Positions 56,638 to 64,000 of a DNA stretch of 64,000 nt are shown piece after piece. The notes under the pieces are model-generated. The model did not search any database and was not told the origin of the DNA. It saw only the letters and a list, made by a program, of their open reading frames with translations. Origin of the DNA: Pelomonas aquatica (GTDB lineage: Bacteria > Pseudomonadota > Gammaproteobacteria > Burkholderiales > Burkholderiaceae_C); the NCBI RefSeq assembly GCF_026712205.1, contig NZ_JAPPUW010000010.1, forward strand, positions 62,001-126,000, written 5' to 3'. Both the position numbers and the translations under genes were made by a program. Positions within the stretch are counted from its first letter, which is position 1. Every line of letters begins with the position of its first letter.

Positions 56638-59145
56638 CTAGGCCACGGCCGCCAGCCCCAGCAGCTCGGCCACCGGCTGCGGGCGGTGCAACAGGAAGCC
56701 CTGTACCTGCTCCACGCCCAGGCGCACCAGCTCCAGCAGCACCTCGGGCGTCTCGACGCATTCGGCCACCGTCGTCAGGCCGAGCGTGCGCGCCACGTCG
56801 ACGAAGCCGCGCACGGCGGCCTGGTCCAGCGGGTCGGTCATCAGTGCGCGCACGAACTGGCCGTCGATCTTCAGCAGGTCCACCGGCAGCGCCTTCAGGT
56901 GGCCGTAGGACGCGGCGCCGGCGCCGAAGTCGTCCAGCGCGACGCGCGCGCCCAGGGCCCGCATCTGCCCGATGAAGCGGGCCGCCTCGCCGAGCTGGGT
57001 GATGGCGGCCGTCTCGGTGATCTCCAGGCACAGGGCCGCCGCGCGCTGCGCGCCGAGTTCGAGCAGCAGCGTGCGCGCCTCCTGGTGGAAGGCGGCGTCC
57101 TGCAGCGTCAGCGCCGACACGTTGACCGACAGGCTGGCGATCTGCGGCTCGCCGCCGCGGCGCAGCAGCGCGACGGCCTGGCGCAGCACCCAGCGGTCCA
57201 GCCGCGGCGCGAGGTGGAAGCGCTCGGCCGCCGGCATGAAGGCGCCCGGCAGCACGCGGCTGCCGTCGCGCTCGCGCAGGCGCAGCAGCAGCTCGCCGCG
57301 CAGCCGGCCGTCGTCCGGGCCCTGGGCCGGCAGCACGCGCTGCAGGTCGAGCTCGAAGCGCTCCTCGTCCAGCGCCTGCTGCAGCCGCGTGACCCAGCGG
57401 TGCTCGCTCTGATGGGCGCGCAGCGCGGCGTCGTCGCGCGCCCAGACCTGCACGCGGTTGCGGCCCTGCTCCTTGGCCGTCATGCAGCAGGCATCGGCCT
57501 CGCGCAGCGCCGCATCGGCGTCGGGCCAGCGCCCGTCCAGCGGCGCCACGCCGATGCTCACGCCGATGCGAAAGCGCTGCTCGCCATGCACGTAGCGGTA
57601 CTGGTCCATCGCGTCGCAGAGCTTCTGCGCGACGCGCCGGGCCTCGTCCAGCGTGCAGTTCTCGAGGATGGCCGCGAACTCGTCGCCGCCCAGCCGCGCC
57701 ACGGTGTCGCGGCCCCGCACGCCGGCCTCCAGCCGCTGGGCGATCTCGCGCAGCACCTCGTCGCCGGCGGCATGGCCGCAGTGGTCGTTGACGAGCTTGA
57801 AGCGGTCCAGGTCGAGGGCCAGCAGCACGTGCTGGCGGCCTTCGCGCCGGGCGCGCTCGAAGCTGCGCGCCAGGCGCTGCTCGAACTCCGCCCGGTTGAC
57901 GAGGCCGGTCAGGCTGTCGTGGCTGGCCCGCCAGCGGATCTCGTCGAACTGGCGACGCTGCTGGGTCACGTCGCGGAACACCAGCACCGCGCCGAGCACG
58001 CGGCCCGCCGCGTCGCGGATGGGGGCGACCGAGTCGTCCACCGCGCGCAGCCCGCCGTCGCGGCCTAGCAGCACGGCGCCGGCCGGCAGCCGCGTGGGCC
58101 GGCCCGTCATCAGGCAGCGCTGCACCGGGTCGGGCAGGGGCCCGCCGCCGTCCTCGGACTGGGCCAGGAAGACGCGGCTGGCCGGCTGCCCGCAGGCCTC
58201 GGCGGCCGACCAGCCCGTCAGCCGCTGGGCCACCGGGTTGAGCCAGGTCACGCGGCCGGCGGCATCGGTGGTCAGCACCGCGTCGGCGATGGACTGCAGC
58301 GTCACCGCCAGCAGCTCGTGCTGCTCCTCCAGCTGCTGCCGCAGGCGGCGCGCCTCGCTGACGTCCCAGCAGACGCCCGACAGCCGCAGCGGCCGGCCGG
58401 CGGCGTCGCGCAGCACGCGGCCCGAGGCGCGCAGCACGCGCAGGCTGCCGTCGGGCCAGCGGACGCGCCACTCGCCCTCCAGCGGCGCGCCGCCCGGTCG
58501 CAGCGCGGCGACCACGGCGCGCGTGGCGGCGCGGCGGTCCTGCGGATGCAGGCGGCCGCGCCAGCGCCGCAGGCCCATCGGCTGGCCGCGCGGCACCTCG
58601 CCGTGCAGCTGCCACATCGCGTCGTCCCAGGCCAGTTCGCCGCGGCGGGCCTCCTGCAGGTCCAGGCCCCAGACGCCGACACCGCCGGCATGCGTGGCCA
58701 GGTCAAGGCGCTCCAGCGTGCGCTCCAGCTCGGCACGCACGCCAGCCGGCTCGGTCACGTCCAGCATGACGACGCCGACGCGGCGCCCGGCGCCGTCGTC
58801 GTCCAGGCCGCCGACGACGCGCATCACGCGCCGGCCGCGCGCGCCGGCATCGCAGGGCAGCTCCACGTCCCAGCCCTGGCCGTCGGCCTCGGCGCGCTGC
58901 AGTGCCGCGCCCAGCATGGCCGCGCCGTCGGGGCCAAAGCGCTGCAGCAGGGCCGCCAGCGCCGGCACCCGGCCGGGCGGCAGGCCGAGCAGCTCGCAGG
59001 CGGAGTCCGACAGCGTCAGCTGCCCGGTCTCGGCCTCCCATTCCCAGGCGCCGACGCCGGCCAGGCGGCTGCAGCGTTCCAGAAAGCGCGCGTTCTGCGC
59101 CAGGGCCTGCTGCGCCGCCGCGCCCGCCTGCAGAGGTTCGCTCAT
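56638..59145 (-). CDS. PAS-GGDEF-EAL bifunctional c-di-GMP protein
   Basis: The 835-residue cytoplasmic protein has three PAS-like modules (about 20-140, 145-270 and 275-400), then GGDEF and EAL. The GGDEF motif RLGGDEFAAIL near 485 is intact. In the EAL domain the signature reads GELLLRL, still fitting ExLxR. LSVNVSALTLQD, LCLEITETAA, VALDDFGAGAASYG, LLKIDGQFVRAL and VAECVE are present, so phosphodiesterase activity is also possible. Start ATG 59145 (MSEPLQAGAAAQQALAQ) is preceded by GGGAG; the frame further upstream has no homology. It converges on the histidine kinase gene with no gap. Confidence 0.92.
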   Translation of the reverse strand: MSEPLQAGAAAQQALAQNARFLERCSRLAGVGAWEWEAETGQLTLSDSACELLGLPPGRVPALAALLQRFGPDGAAMLGAALQRAEADGQGWDVELPCDAGARGRRVMRVVGGLDDDGAGRRVGVVMLDVTEPAGVRAELERTLERLDLATHAGGVGVWGLDLQEARRGELAWDDAMWQLHGEVPRGQPMGLRRWRGRLHPQDRRAATRAVVAALRPGGAPLEGEWRVRWPDGSLRVLRASGRVLRDAAGRPLRLSGVCWDVSEARRLRQQLEEQHELLAVTLQSIADAVLTTDAAGRVTWLNPVAQRLTGWSAAEACGQPASRVFLAQSEDGGGPLPDPVQRCLMTGRPTRLPAGAVLLGRDGGLRAVDDSVAPIRDAAGRVLGAVLVFRDVTQQRRQFDEIRWRASHDSLTGLVNRAEFEQRLARSFERARREGRQHVLLALDLDRFKLVNDHCGHAAGDEVLREIAQRLEAGVRGRDTVARLGGDEFAAILENCTLDEARRVAQKLCDAMDQYRYVHGEQRFRIGVSIGVAPLDGRWPDADAALREADACCMTAKEQGRNRVQVWARDDAALRAHQSEHRWVTRLQQALDEERFELDLQRVLPAQGPDDGRLRGELLLRLRERDGSRVLPGAFMPAAERFHLAPRLDRWVLRQAVALLRRGGEPQIASLSVNVSALTLQDAAFHQEARTLLLELGAQRAAALCLEITETAAITQLGEAARFIGQMRALGARVALDDFGAGAASYGHLKALPVDLLKIDGQFVRALMTDPLDQAAVRGFVDVARTLGLTTVAECVETPEVLLELVRLGVEQVQGFLLHRPQPVAELLGLAAVA

Positions 59146-59220
59146 CGGATCTTGCTCCCATGCCAAGAAGGGCGACGCCGAATAGGTTCCCGCGATGCAG
59201 CGCACCCTGGTTTGAGATGG

Positions 59221-59278
59221 GCTGCAAGGCGCAAACCGCAGCCGTAGCGCGGGCTACGGCGAGGATTTGCAACGCAGC
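59221..59278. repeat. Palindromic intergenic repeat
   Basis: A perfect 7-bp hairpin GCCGTAG/CTACGGC (59241-59247 with 59254-59260, loop CGCGGG) sits inside flanks that also pair (GCTGC at 59221-59225 with GCAGC at 59274-59278; GCGCAAA against ATTTGC). It resembles palindromic repeats common between genes in Betaproteobacteria (from general recollection, no search). It occupies part of the 374-bp gene-free gap 59146-59519. Confidence 0.55.
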
Positions 59279-59388
59279 AGACCGCCCAAAGCAGGGATGC
59301 GCTGCGCGCGTGGGACCTGTTCGGCGTTGCCTTGTGAGCTTGGGGCCGGCCCCGCCCGCCCGGCGTCGGCCCGGCGGGCGCCACGCTG

Positions 59389-59429
59389 TAGGACAAGGCC
59401 GCGTTCGGCCGCGCCCGCCGCCTGTCCTA
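59389..59429. promoter_or_regulatory. Two inverted TAGGACA half-sites upstream of the secreted His/Asp-rich gene
   Basis: TAGGACA (59389-59395) and its reverse complement TGTCCTA (59423-59429) stand 27 bp apart. Each matches a half of the palindrome at 54693-54706; the left one extends to TAGGACAAG, identical over 9 bases. They lie about 90-130 bp before the start at 59520. Together with the repeat at 59221-59278 they are all I can see in the 374-bp gap. Confidence 0.4.
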
Positions 59430-59519
59430 CAAGCGCCCCGGCCTCAGGCTGACAACCGCGGCGCGCGCTTTCGCGTTCACTGCAGGCCACGGCAACGCCG
59501 AGATCCCAAGGAGAAACTG

Positions 59520-59981
59520 ATGACCACCCACCGCCACTCCCCCATCCGCTGGCTCGCGCCGGCCCTGGTCGCGCTGGCCGGGCTGTCCGCCCTGCCCGCG
59601 GCGCGCGCGGCCGACGTGGCCGTCTCCATCGGCTTCAGCCAGCCGGGCGTCTACGGCCGCGTCGACATCGGCCGCTATCCGCAGCCGGTGCTGGTGGCGC
59701 CGCAGCCGGTCTACGTCGGCCCGCCGGTCTATGCCGAGCCCGTCTACCTGTGGGTGCCGCCGGAGCAGCGCCGCGACTGGCGCCGCTACTGCTACCGCTA
59801 CGGCGCCTGCGGCGCGCCGGTCTATTTCGTGCAGGACGGCTGGTACCAGCAGAACGTCGTCGTGCGCTACGAACGGGAGCGCCAGCATGGCTGGCGCGGC
59901 CGCGACCGCGACGACTGGCAGGACGACGATCACGACCATGACCACGACCGGGGTCGCGGCCATGGCCATCACGACGACTGA
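59520..59981 (+). CDS. Secreted Tyr/Pro-rich protein with His/Asp-rich tail
   Basis: The 153-residue protein starts at ATG 59520 (AAGGAGA upstream). It has a signal peptide ending near ALPAARAAD, then a Tyr/Pro/Val-rich segment (VLVAPQPVYVGPPVYAEPVY) and WVPPEQRRDWRRYCYRYGAC. The C terminus is dense in His and Asp (DDDHDHDHDRGRGHGHHDD) and could bind metals such as nickel, copper or zinc. The middle resembles a family of small exported proteins of unknown function in Betaproteobacteria. It stands alone after a long promoter region containing candidate response-regulator half-sites. In the 188-bp gap after it I see only a short hairpin GTGGC/GCCAC near 60029-60042. Confidence 0.75.
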   Translation: MTTHRHSPIRWLAPALVALAGLSALPAARAADVAVSIGFSQPGVYGRVDIGRYPQPVLVAPQPVYVGPPVYAEPVYLWVPPEQRRDWRRYCYRYGACGAPVYFVQDGWYQQNVVVRYERERQHGWRGRDRDDWQDDDHDHDHDRGRGHGHHDD

Positions 59982-60169
59982 AGCGGCGCCAGGCCGGGCG
60001 GTCGGGCCAGCCCTGCCGACCCGCGGACCGTGGCAAATGCCACACCCGGCCGCGGTTCAAGCGGCGAGTTGTTGCCACAGGTAAGCAACGGCACCGCCAG
60101 GCAACCTCGCGTTACCACCGGCGCAGGCTCCGGCGGCCAAGATGCATGGTCCTCACCCCGGAGCCGACG

Positions 60170-61942
60170 ATGCCGCAGCGCCAGCCCGCCCCCCGTCCCG
60201 CGCGCCGGGCCGCCACCGCCGCACTGGCCCTGTCGGCCGCGACACTGGTCCTGTCGACCGCGATGCTGTCCGGCTGCGGCGGCGGGTCGGGCGGCAACCC
60301 CGGCGCCCCGCCGACGGCGCCCGGCACTGCCGGCGCGCCGCCGATGAGCCAGCGCGACGCGGTGCGCCTGGCCTCGCAGGCCAGCTTCGGCGCGACCGAG
60401 GGCCTGGTCGCGCAGATGCGCACGCAGAGCGCCTCAACCTGGGTGCAGGCCCAGTTGGCGCTGCCGCAGGGCTCGCACTACAGCTCGGGCGGCGGCAGCG
60501 CCATCCACGCCGACGTCAACGACACGGCCTTCTGCGACCGTGCCGCCAACAAGGGCGACAACTGCTGGCGCGACTGGTTCTCCAGCCAGCCGCTGCTGTG
60601 GGACTTTTACCGCAACGCCGTCGGCCAGCCCGACCAGCTGCGCCAGCGCATGGCCTTCGCGCTGCAGCAGATCCTCGTCGTCAGCAACCTGGCGGTGGAA
60701 GGCACCTACGGCCTGCGCCGCTACCAGAACGCGCTGCTGGACAACGCGCTGGGCAACTACCGCGACGTGCTGCGCGCGGTGGCGCTGAGCCCGGTCATGG
60801 GCGACTACCTGAACGGCGTCAACAACGACAAGGCCGCCCCCAACGAGAACTTCCCGCGCGAGCTGCTGCAGCTCTTCTCGCTCGGCACCTGCCTGCTGGA
60901 GATGGACGGCAGCCTGAAGGGCGGACGCTGCCAGCCCACCTACGGCAACACCGATGTGCGCGCCTATGCCTATGCGCTGACCGGCTGGACCTACCCGGCC
61001 GGCGGCAAGGCCGCCTGGGACTGCTCGCCGCAGGGGGCCAACTGCCAGTTCTACGACGGCGACATGGTGCCGCTGCCGGCCCTGCACGACACGACCGAAC
61101 GCGCGCTGCTGGCCGGCGGCAAGGCGCCCGCCGGCAGCACGCCGTCCCAGGCGCTGGACGCCGTGCTGGACAGCCTGATGGCCCATCCCAACATGCCGCC
61201 CTTCATCGGCCGCCAGCTGATCCAGGCCCTGGTGCGCTCCAACCCGTCGAGCGGCTATGTGGGCCGCGTCGCCGCCGCCTTCCAGGGCGGCCGGTTCAGC
61301 AAGGACGGCATCAGCTTCGGCAGCGGCCGCGTGGGCGACCTGGGCGCCACGGTGGCCGCCGTGCTGCTGGACGCCGAGGCCCGCGGCGACGCCCCGCCCG
61401 GCAGCGCTGGCGGGCGGCTGCGCGACCCCGTGCTGATGATGACGGGCGTGCTGCGCGCGCTGAACGGCCGCACCGACGGCGACGCGCTGGGCTGGTGGTG
61501 GGGCGAGGCGCTGCGCCAGCATGTCTTCCGCTCGCCCTCGGTCTTCAACTTCTACCCGCCCGACTACCCGGTGCCCGGCACCCGGCTGAGCGGCGGCGCC
61601 TTCGGCATCCACAACGCCAACACGGCGCTGGAGCGGCTGAACTACCTGGCCTATCTGCTCGACTGGGGCGGCTCGGCGCCGTCCGCCGGCGTGCCGAACG
61701 CGACCGGCACCGCCGTCACGCTGGACGCCTTCGACGCCGATGCCGCCGACGCGGGCAAGCTGGTCGATCGCCTGTCGCTGCTGGCCCACGGCGAGGTGCT
61801 GCCAGACCCCGCGCGCGCCAAGATCGTCGACGCGGTCTCCTGGTGGACGGACCAGACCGACGCCAAGACCTGGCAGCGCAACCGCGTGAAGACGGCGGCC
61901 TATCTCGTGTTCGCCGCATCTCAGTACCAGATCGTCCGCTAA
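60170..61942 (+). CDS. DUF1800 family exported lipoprotein
   Basis: The 590-residue protein carries a long signal region with lipobox LSGC (LVLSTAMLSGCGGGSGG), so an acylated Cys near residue 38 is likely, then DUF1800. Typical segments are DAVRLASQASFGATEGLVAQ, RQRMAFALQQILVVS, NFPRELLQLFSLGTC, PPFIGRQLIQALVRSNPSSG and FNFYPPDYPVPGT. DUF1800 and DUF1501 genes are commonly adjacent, as here with the gene at 62123. Their joint function is unknown. An in-frame ATG 24 bp upstream (60146) is an alternative start. Confidence 0.9.
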   Translation: MPQRQPAPRPARRAATAALALSAATLVLSTAMLSGCGGGSGGNPGAPPTAPGTAGAPPMSQRDAVRLASQASFGATEGLVAQMRTQSASTWVQAQLALPQGSHYSSGGGSAIHADVNDTAFCDRAANKGDNCWRDWFSSQPLLWDFYRNAVGQPDQLRQRMAFALQQILVVSNLAVEGTYGLRRYQNALLDNALGNYRDVLRAVALSPVMGDYLNGVNNDKAAPNENFPRELLQLFSLGTCLLEMDGSLKGGRCQPTYGNTDVRAYAYALTGWTYPAGGKAAWDCSPQGANCQFYDGDMVPLPALHDTTERALLAGGKAPAGSTPSQALDAVLDSLMAHPNMPPFIGRQLIQALVRSNPSSGYVGRVAAAFQGGRFSKDGISFGSGRVGDLGATVAAVLLDAEARGDAPPGSAGGRLRDPVLMMTGVLRALNGRTDGDALGWWWGEALRQHVFRSPSVFNFYPPDYPVPGTRLSGGAFGIHNANTALERLNYLAYLLDWGGSAPSAGVPNATGTAVTLDAFDADAADAGKLVDRLSLLAHGEVLPDPARAKIVDAVSWWTDQTDAKTWQRNRVKTAAYLVFAASQYQIVR

Positions 61943-61955
61943 TGACCGTGAGCCC

Positions 61956-62086
61956 CTCGCCCACCCTTGCGCTGCTGAACGCAGGCAAGCCTGGTCGGTC
62001 CCCCGCGGGGACGGCGATGCTTGCCGGATCGACCGGCAAGTACATCGCCCACCGGGCCGGCTTGGGGCGGCCCGGTGCTCGGCCCG
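61956..62086. repeat. Intergenic hairpin repeat, copy B
   Basis: This 131-bp element shares blocks with copy A (19115-19243): GCTGAACGC, CTGGTCGGTCCCCCGCGGG and GGGCCGGCTTGGG. The central hairpin has a different sequence: GGCGATG (62013-62019) with CATCGCC (62043-62049), and CTTGCCGG (62020-62027) with CCGGCAAG (62033-62040), loop ATCGA and a 2-nt bulge. It lies between the codirectional DUF1800 and DUF1501 genes and would be transcribed if they form an operon. Confidence 0.8.
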
Positions 62087-62122
62087 CAGGTTCACCGCGC
62101 GCAACCGCGTGAAAGGTTTTCG

Positions 62123-63541
62123 ATGTCTCACCACCCACATCAACATTCGGCCTCGCGCCGCCGCCTGCTCGCCGGCGCCCTGGGCCTCGGCGGCCTGGCG
62201 GCCCTCGCGCCGCTGCGCCTGGCCCGTGCGGCCGACTTCAAGGCCCTGGTCTGCGTCTTCCTGTACGGCGGCAACGACGGAATGAACACCGTCGTGCCGA
62301 TGGACGCCGGCCGCTATGCCGACTACGCCAAGGTGCGCGCCGGCCTGGCCCTGCCCCAGGCCAGCCTGGGCCGCCTGGGCACGAGCGACTTCGGCCTGCA
62401 CCCGGCGCTGGCCGCGCTGAACCCGCTGTTCGCCGCCGGCAAGCTGGCCGTGCAATTCAACGTCGGCCCGCTCTACGCGCCGCTGACCAAGGCCCAGTAC
62501 CACGCCGACGCCGGCCAGACCGCGCTGACGCCGCCCAGCCTGTTCTCGCACAGCGACCAGCAGGTGCTGTGGGAGTCCGCCAGCACCGACGCGCAGAGCC
62601 GCACCGGCTGGGGCGGCCGCAGCGCGGTGGCGCTGGGCCTGGCCAGCCCGGTCGTCAGCGTCGGCGGCAACGGCCACTTCGGCCTGTCGGAGCTGGTCGC
62701 GCCGCTGGTGCTGCCCGGCCCGGGCGAGGGCTTCGGCGCCGCCGGCCTGGGCGCCGCCGACATCGGCTGGAAGCCCAACGCCCTCAAGCTCGACGCCGTG
62801 AAGGCCCTGGCCGCGCAGGCGGCCGACACCGACCTCGCCGGCGCCTTCCAGAAACAGCAGCAGGCCGCGATGGCCCTGGCCGACCAGCTCGGCCCGCTGA
62901 TCCAGCGCAGGCCCGGCGACGCCGGCAGCAACGCCGCCATCGACACCGCCTTCGCGCCGCTGATCGCCAACGGCAACGTGACGACCGGCCTGGGCCAGCA
63001 GCTCTACCAGACCGCCAAGCTGCTCGACGTGCGCGCCACGCTGGGCGGCACGCGGCAGATCTACTTCGCCCAGCTCGGCGGCTTCGACACCCACGGCGGC
63101 CAGGCCGGTGCCAACGTGCTGGCGGGCACGCATGCCGCACTGCTCAAGCAGCTGGGCGACGCGCTGGCCTGCTTCCAGGCCGCGCTGACGGCCCTGGGCC
63201 TGGCCGACTCGGTCACGACCTTCACGCAGAGCGACTTCGGCCGCACCTTCCTGCCCAACAACAGCGGCGGCACCGACCACGCCTGGGGCAACCACCACCT
63301 CGTCTTCGGCGGCGCGGTCAAGGGCGGCCTCTACGGCGCCTACCCGACGCTGGCCCTGGGCGGGCCGGACGATGTCGGCGTCGACAGCTGGGAGCAGCAG
63401 GGCCGCTGGATCCCGACCAGCTCGGTGGACCAGTACGCGGCGACGCTGCTGGGCTGGATGGGCGCGAGCGACAGCCAGCTCAACAGCGTGCTGCCCAATC
63501 TGCCCAACTTCGGCAGCGCCAGGAACCTAGGTTTCGTCTAG
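62123..63541 (+). CDS. DUF1501 family exported protein (Tat signal)
   Basis: The 472-residue protein begins with a twin-arginine signal: HSASRRRLLAGALGLGGLAA followed by ALAPLRLARA. DUF1501 segments are CVFLYGGNDGMNTVVPMD, RYADYAKVRAGLAL, FSHSDQQVLWES, YFAQLGGFDTHGGQ, TFTQSDFGRTF and GTDHAWGNHHLVFGG. The His/Asp-rich motifs resemble sulfatase/alkaline-phosphatase-like folds, but activity is undefined. It pairs with the upstream DUF1800 gene. Its TAG overlaps the TAG of the convergent peptidase gene within CTAG. Confidence 0.93.
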   Translation: MSHHPHQHSASRRRLLAGALGLGGLAALAPLRLARAADFKALVCVFLYGGNDGMNTVVPMDAGRYADYAKVRAGLALPQASLGRLGTSDFGLHPALAALNPLFAAGKLAVQFNVGPLYAPLTKAQYHADAGQTALTPPSLFSHSDQQVLWESASTDAQSRTGWGGRSAVALGLASPVVSVGGNGHFGLSELVAPLVLPGPGEGFGAAGLGAADIGWKPNALKLDAVKALAAQAADTDLAGAFQKQQQAAMALADQLGPLIQRRPGDAGSNAAIDTAFAPLIANGNVTTGLGQQLYQTAKLLDVRATLGGTRQIYFAQLGGFDTHGGQAGANVLAGTHAALLKQLGDALACFQAALTALGLADSVTTFTQSDFGRTFLPNNSGGTDHAWGNHHLVFGGAVKGGLYGAYPTLALGGPDDVGVDSWEQQGRWIPTSSVDQYAATLLGWMGASDSQLNSVLPNLPNFGSARNLGFV

Positions 63542-64000
63542 CGTTTCGGCAGCGGGAAGCTCGCCAGGCTGGCGAACCCCTTACGCGACACGGCCTGCAC
63601 GCCGAAGACGACGTTGTCCTTGCTGACCGGCAGCGTCACGCGCGTCGCCAGGCCGACGTCGCTGGACTGCTGCCAGGTGGCCGAATCGGTGTCGCGCCAG
63701 ACGATGCGGTAGCCGGTCACCTCGGGGTCGGCGCTGGCGGTCCACTCCAGCGTCGAGTCGTTGCTCAGGCCGCCGGCGTCCAGCCTCACGCCCTTCGGCG
63801 GCGCCGGCGCCCAGGCCAGCGTGGCCAGGCCGGCGAGGTTGGCGCGCGCCACGTCGGCCACGTAGCCGAAGTCGACGAACTCGGGCAGGTCGCCGTAGAC
63901 GACGCCGTTCTCGGTCCTGGGGTTCTGGTGCTGGTGGGCGAAGTTCTCGAAGGGCTCGCTGAAGCGCACCGCCGCATAGCCGCGCTCGAGGAAGGGGATG
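63538..64000 (-). CDS. M28-family metallopeptidase, C-terminal part with fibronectin-type-III-like domain; 5' truncated by window end
   Basis: The frame is open to the right edge. The first visible residues IPFLERGYAAVRFSEPFENF, then AHQHQNPRTENGVVYGDLPE and FVDFGYVADVARANLAGLA, match the end of secreted M28 peptidases/aminopeptidases. A beta-rich domain of about 90 residues follows (GGLSNDSTLEWTASADPEVT, GYRIVWRDTD) that looks like fibronectin type III. The catalytic metal-binding residues lie outside the window, so activity cannot be judged. It converges on the DUF1501 gene with a 4-bp overlap. Confidence 0.8.
   Translation of the reverse strand, partial: IPFLERGYAAVRFSEPFENFAHQHQNPRTENGVVYGDLPEFVDFGYVADVARANLAGLATLAWAPAPPKGVRLDAGGLSNDSTLEWTASADPEVTGYRIVWRDTDSATWQQSSDVGLATRVTLPVSKDNVVFGVQAVSRKGFASLASFPLPKR

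Noticed and set aside
60434-63298. A 954-codon minus-strand frame opposite the DUF1800 and DUF1501 genes
   Set aside because: Gln/Arg/Gly/Val-rich shadow of two clear exported proteins; it runs through the repeat element without change of character.

Overview
The window is a GC-rich chromosomal segment from a betaproteobacterium, most likely Burkholderiales of the Rubrivivax/Roseateles/Ideonella type. This rests on gene content and order (tandem cyanophycin synthetases with their ABC/DUF1854 partner genes; fmt-def-LysM-dprA-smg; yajC-secD-secF; an SAH riboswitch in front of ahcY) and on very strong G/C preference at third codon positions. No rRNA, tRNA, CRISPR, prophage or insertion sequence was found. 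Most of the window is core metabolism and housekeeping in tight operons, separated by short intergenic spacers, some of which carry palindromic repeats.

Layout. 1-1730: end of a leucine-catabolic operon (carboxylase biotin domain, HMG-CoA lyase), interrupted by a less GC-rich two-gene nucleotidyltransferase cassette. 1746-9397: VOC protein, pyrophosphate-type phosphofructokinase, a REC-DUF3369-EAL c-di-GMP protein, YgiQ radical SAM protein, cold-shock gene, and divergent bfd/bfr with a Fur-box-like operator. 9509-17100: cyanophycin locus (DUF1854 protein and ABC transporter divergent from cphA' and cphA). 17295-20986: envelope glycosylation genes (ArnT-like GT39, GtrA, ChbG/HpnK-like deacetylase, GT2). 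21013-28667: pyk, a diguanylate cyclase, maeB, pgk, azlCD. 28693-35317: GIN-domain protein, small lipoprotein, htpX, fmt-def, LysM-dprA-smg. 35359-41085: DUF1631 protein and secF-secD-yajC. 41169-45044: Cache-GGDEF cyclase, YcaQ-type glycosylase, SGNH hydrolase. 45057-45437: decayed remnants of an aldo/keto reductase and an AraC regulator. 45451-49090: SAH riboswitch controlling ahcY-tlyA-metF and a low-molecular-weight phosphatase gene. 49059-53921: pepQ, DUF1161, creA, degenerate-GGDEF membrane protein, aidB-like gene. 53977-59145: NarL-type regulator, single-domain receiver, CHASE3 histidine kinase, PAS-GGDEF-EAL protein. 59520-64000: His/Asp-rich secreted protein, DUF1800/DUF1501 pair, and a truncated M28 peptidase gene.

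The genes form several working groups. These are the methyl cycle (SAH sensing, SAH hydrolysis, methylene-THF reduction), nitrogen/carbon storage as cyanophycin, lower glycolysis with malate decarboxylation, iron storage and release, and a signalling layer with five c-di-GMP-family proteins, two of which have degenerate GGDEF motifs.

The most unusual items are: the overlapping nucleotidyltransferase cassette at 226-814; the truncated, P-loop-less CphA'; a pair of about 130-bp intergenic repeats (19115-19243 and 61956-62086) with conserved flanks and a hairpin conserved in shape but not in sequence; a candidate palindromic response-regulator operator with related half-sites 4.7 kb away; and the aldo/keto reductase/AraC deletion scar next to the riboswitch. 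All calls are from reading the sequence; no database search was run.
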